A stretch of DNA of 59,850 nucleotides from JBFEYJ01 sp041563315 (lineage in GTDB: Bacteria > Pseudomonadota > Gammaproteobacteria > Thiohalomonadales > Thiohalomonadaceae): positions 1-59,850 of the forward strand of contig JBFFNE010000009.1 of NCBI GenBank assembly GCA_041563315.1. The letters run 5' to 3'. The position numbers and the translations under genes are program-made. Shown here in pieces: positions 59,816 through 59,850 of the stretch (positions within the stretch are counted from its first letter, which is position 1; every line of letters starts with the position of its first letter). The notes below the pieces were generated by a model. It did no database searches, was not told the origin of the DNA, and saw nothing but the letters and a program-made list of their open reading frames with translations.

Positions 59816-59850
59816 ATGCCGCAAGGTTGGGCGTTCGCCTATAACCGAGA
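59816..59850 (+). CDS. Possible start of a gene cut by the right edge
   Basis: ATG 59816 is preceded by AGGAG (59803-59807) at eight bases. It opens MPQGWAFAYNR before the window ends. Too short to identify. It lies just beyond the 59594-59654 inverted repeat, where a small mobile gene might be expected, but nothing here proves that. Confidence 0.3.
   Translation, partial: MPQGWAFAYNR

Overview
The window looks like a chromosome segment from a gammaproteobacterium, about 57-58% GC by eye. GreB, RapA, EfpL, RhlE and a type-1 glutamate-cysteine ligase are gammaproteobacterial hallmarks, and the block mnmG-rsmG-parA-parB-atpIBEFHAGDC-glmU-glmS is the classic order of that class. No tRNA, rRNA, complete insertion sequence or CRISPR array was seen.

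Layout. 1-8,150: aldo/keto reductase (cut at the left edge), small unknown, flavin-binding PPOX protein, ribosome-rescue factor arfB, helicase rhlE behind a long leader, a methyltransferase, a hybrid histidine kinase and efpL. 8,288-12,080: cheR-like gene then rapA (minus). 12,246-17,191: nfeD-type protease/slipin pair, a NYN-LOTUS protein, a ParS-like antitoxin homologue, an Hpt protein and greB. 17,275-18,992: a solitary Cas6-type protein and a HAD phosphatase, with REP hairpins between. 19,375-25,691: an ArsS/TIGR04282 (arsenosugar-type) minus-strand operon with a TVP38-rhodanese fusion, then a sterol-desaturase-like gene divergent from an ArsR-rhodanese regulator over a perfect palindrome. 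25,817-31,235: a more accessory stretch with a TetR/DUF1348 pair and twin operators, a frameshifted mscL pseudogene, an AraC regulator, a transglutaminase-like protein and a TrpF-like protein lacking the usual cysteine. 31,473-42,101: MuiA-like protein, DUF4080 radical SAM enzyme, spermidine-synthase-like protein, PDC sensor protein, YihY, dienelactone hydrolase, PQQ-type sugar dehydrogenase, CigR-like protein and a protein of 25-residue tandem repeats. 42,200-59,535: gshA, then the mnmG-to-glmS housekeeping block.

The most unusual structure is intergenic. Five gene junctions (4131-4326, 35245-35373, 45801-45959, 47430-47541, 56082-56216) are filled almost exactly by elements of about 110-200 bp with inverted arms resembling CACCGCAAAGGCGCAAAG. 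They share arms but not interiors, stop 8-70 bp before the next gene, extend the end of MnmG and seem to have truncated an FKBP-type gene. Other repeats include two BIME-like REP pairs (one supplying the glmU stop codon), two enterobacterial-type REP hairpins, a GTTCAAAG-armed element before the ATP synthase operon, and a 15-bp perfect inverted repeat after glmS.

Functionally, the right half combines chromosome partitioning, tRNA and rRNA modification, F1Fo ATP synthase and cell-wall amino-sugar synthesis. The left half is translation and transcription maintenance (ArfB, RhlE, EfpL, RapA, GreB) mixed with signalling orphans. All functions are inferred from sequence recognition; no database search was run.
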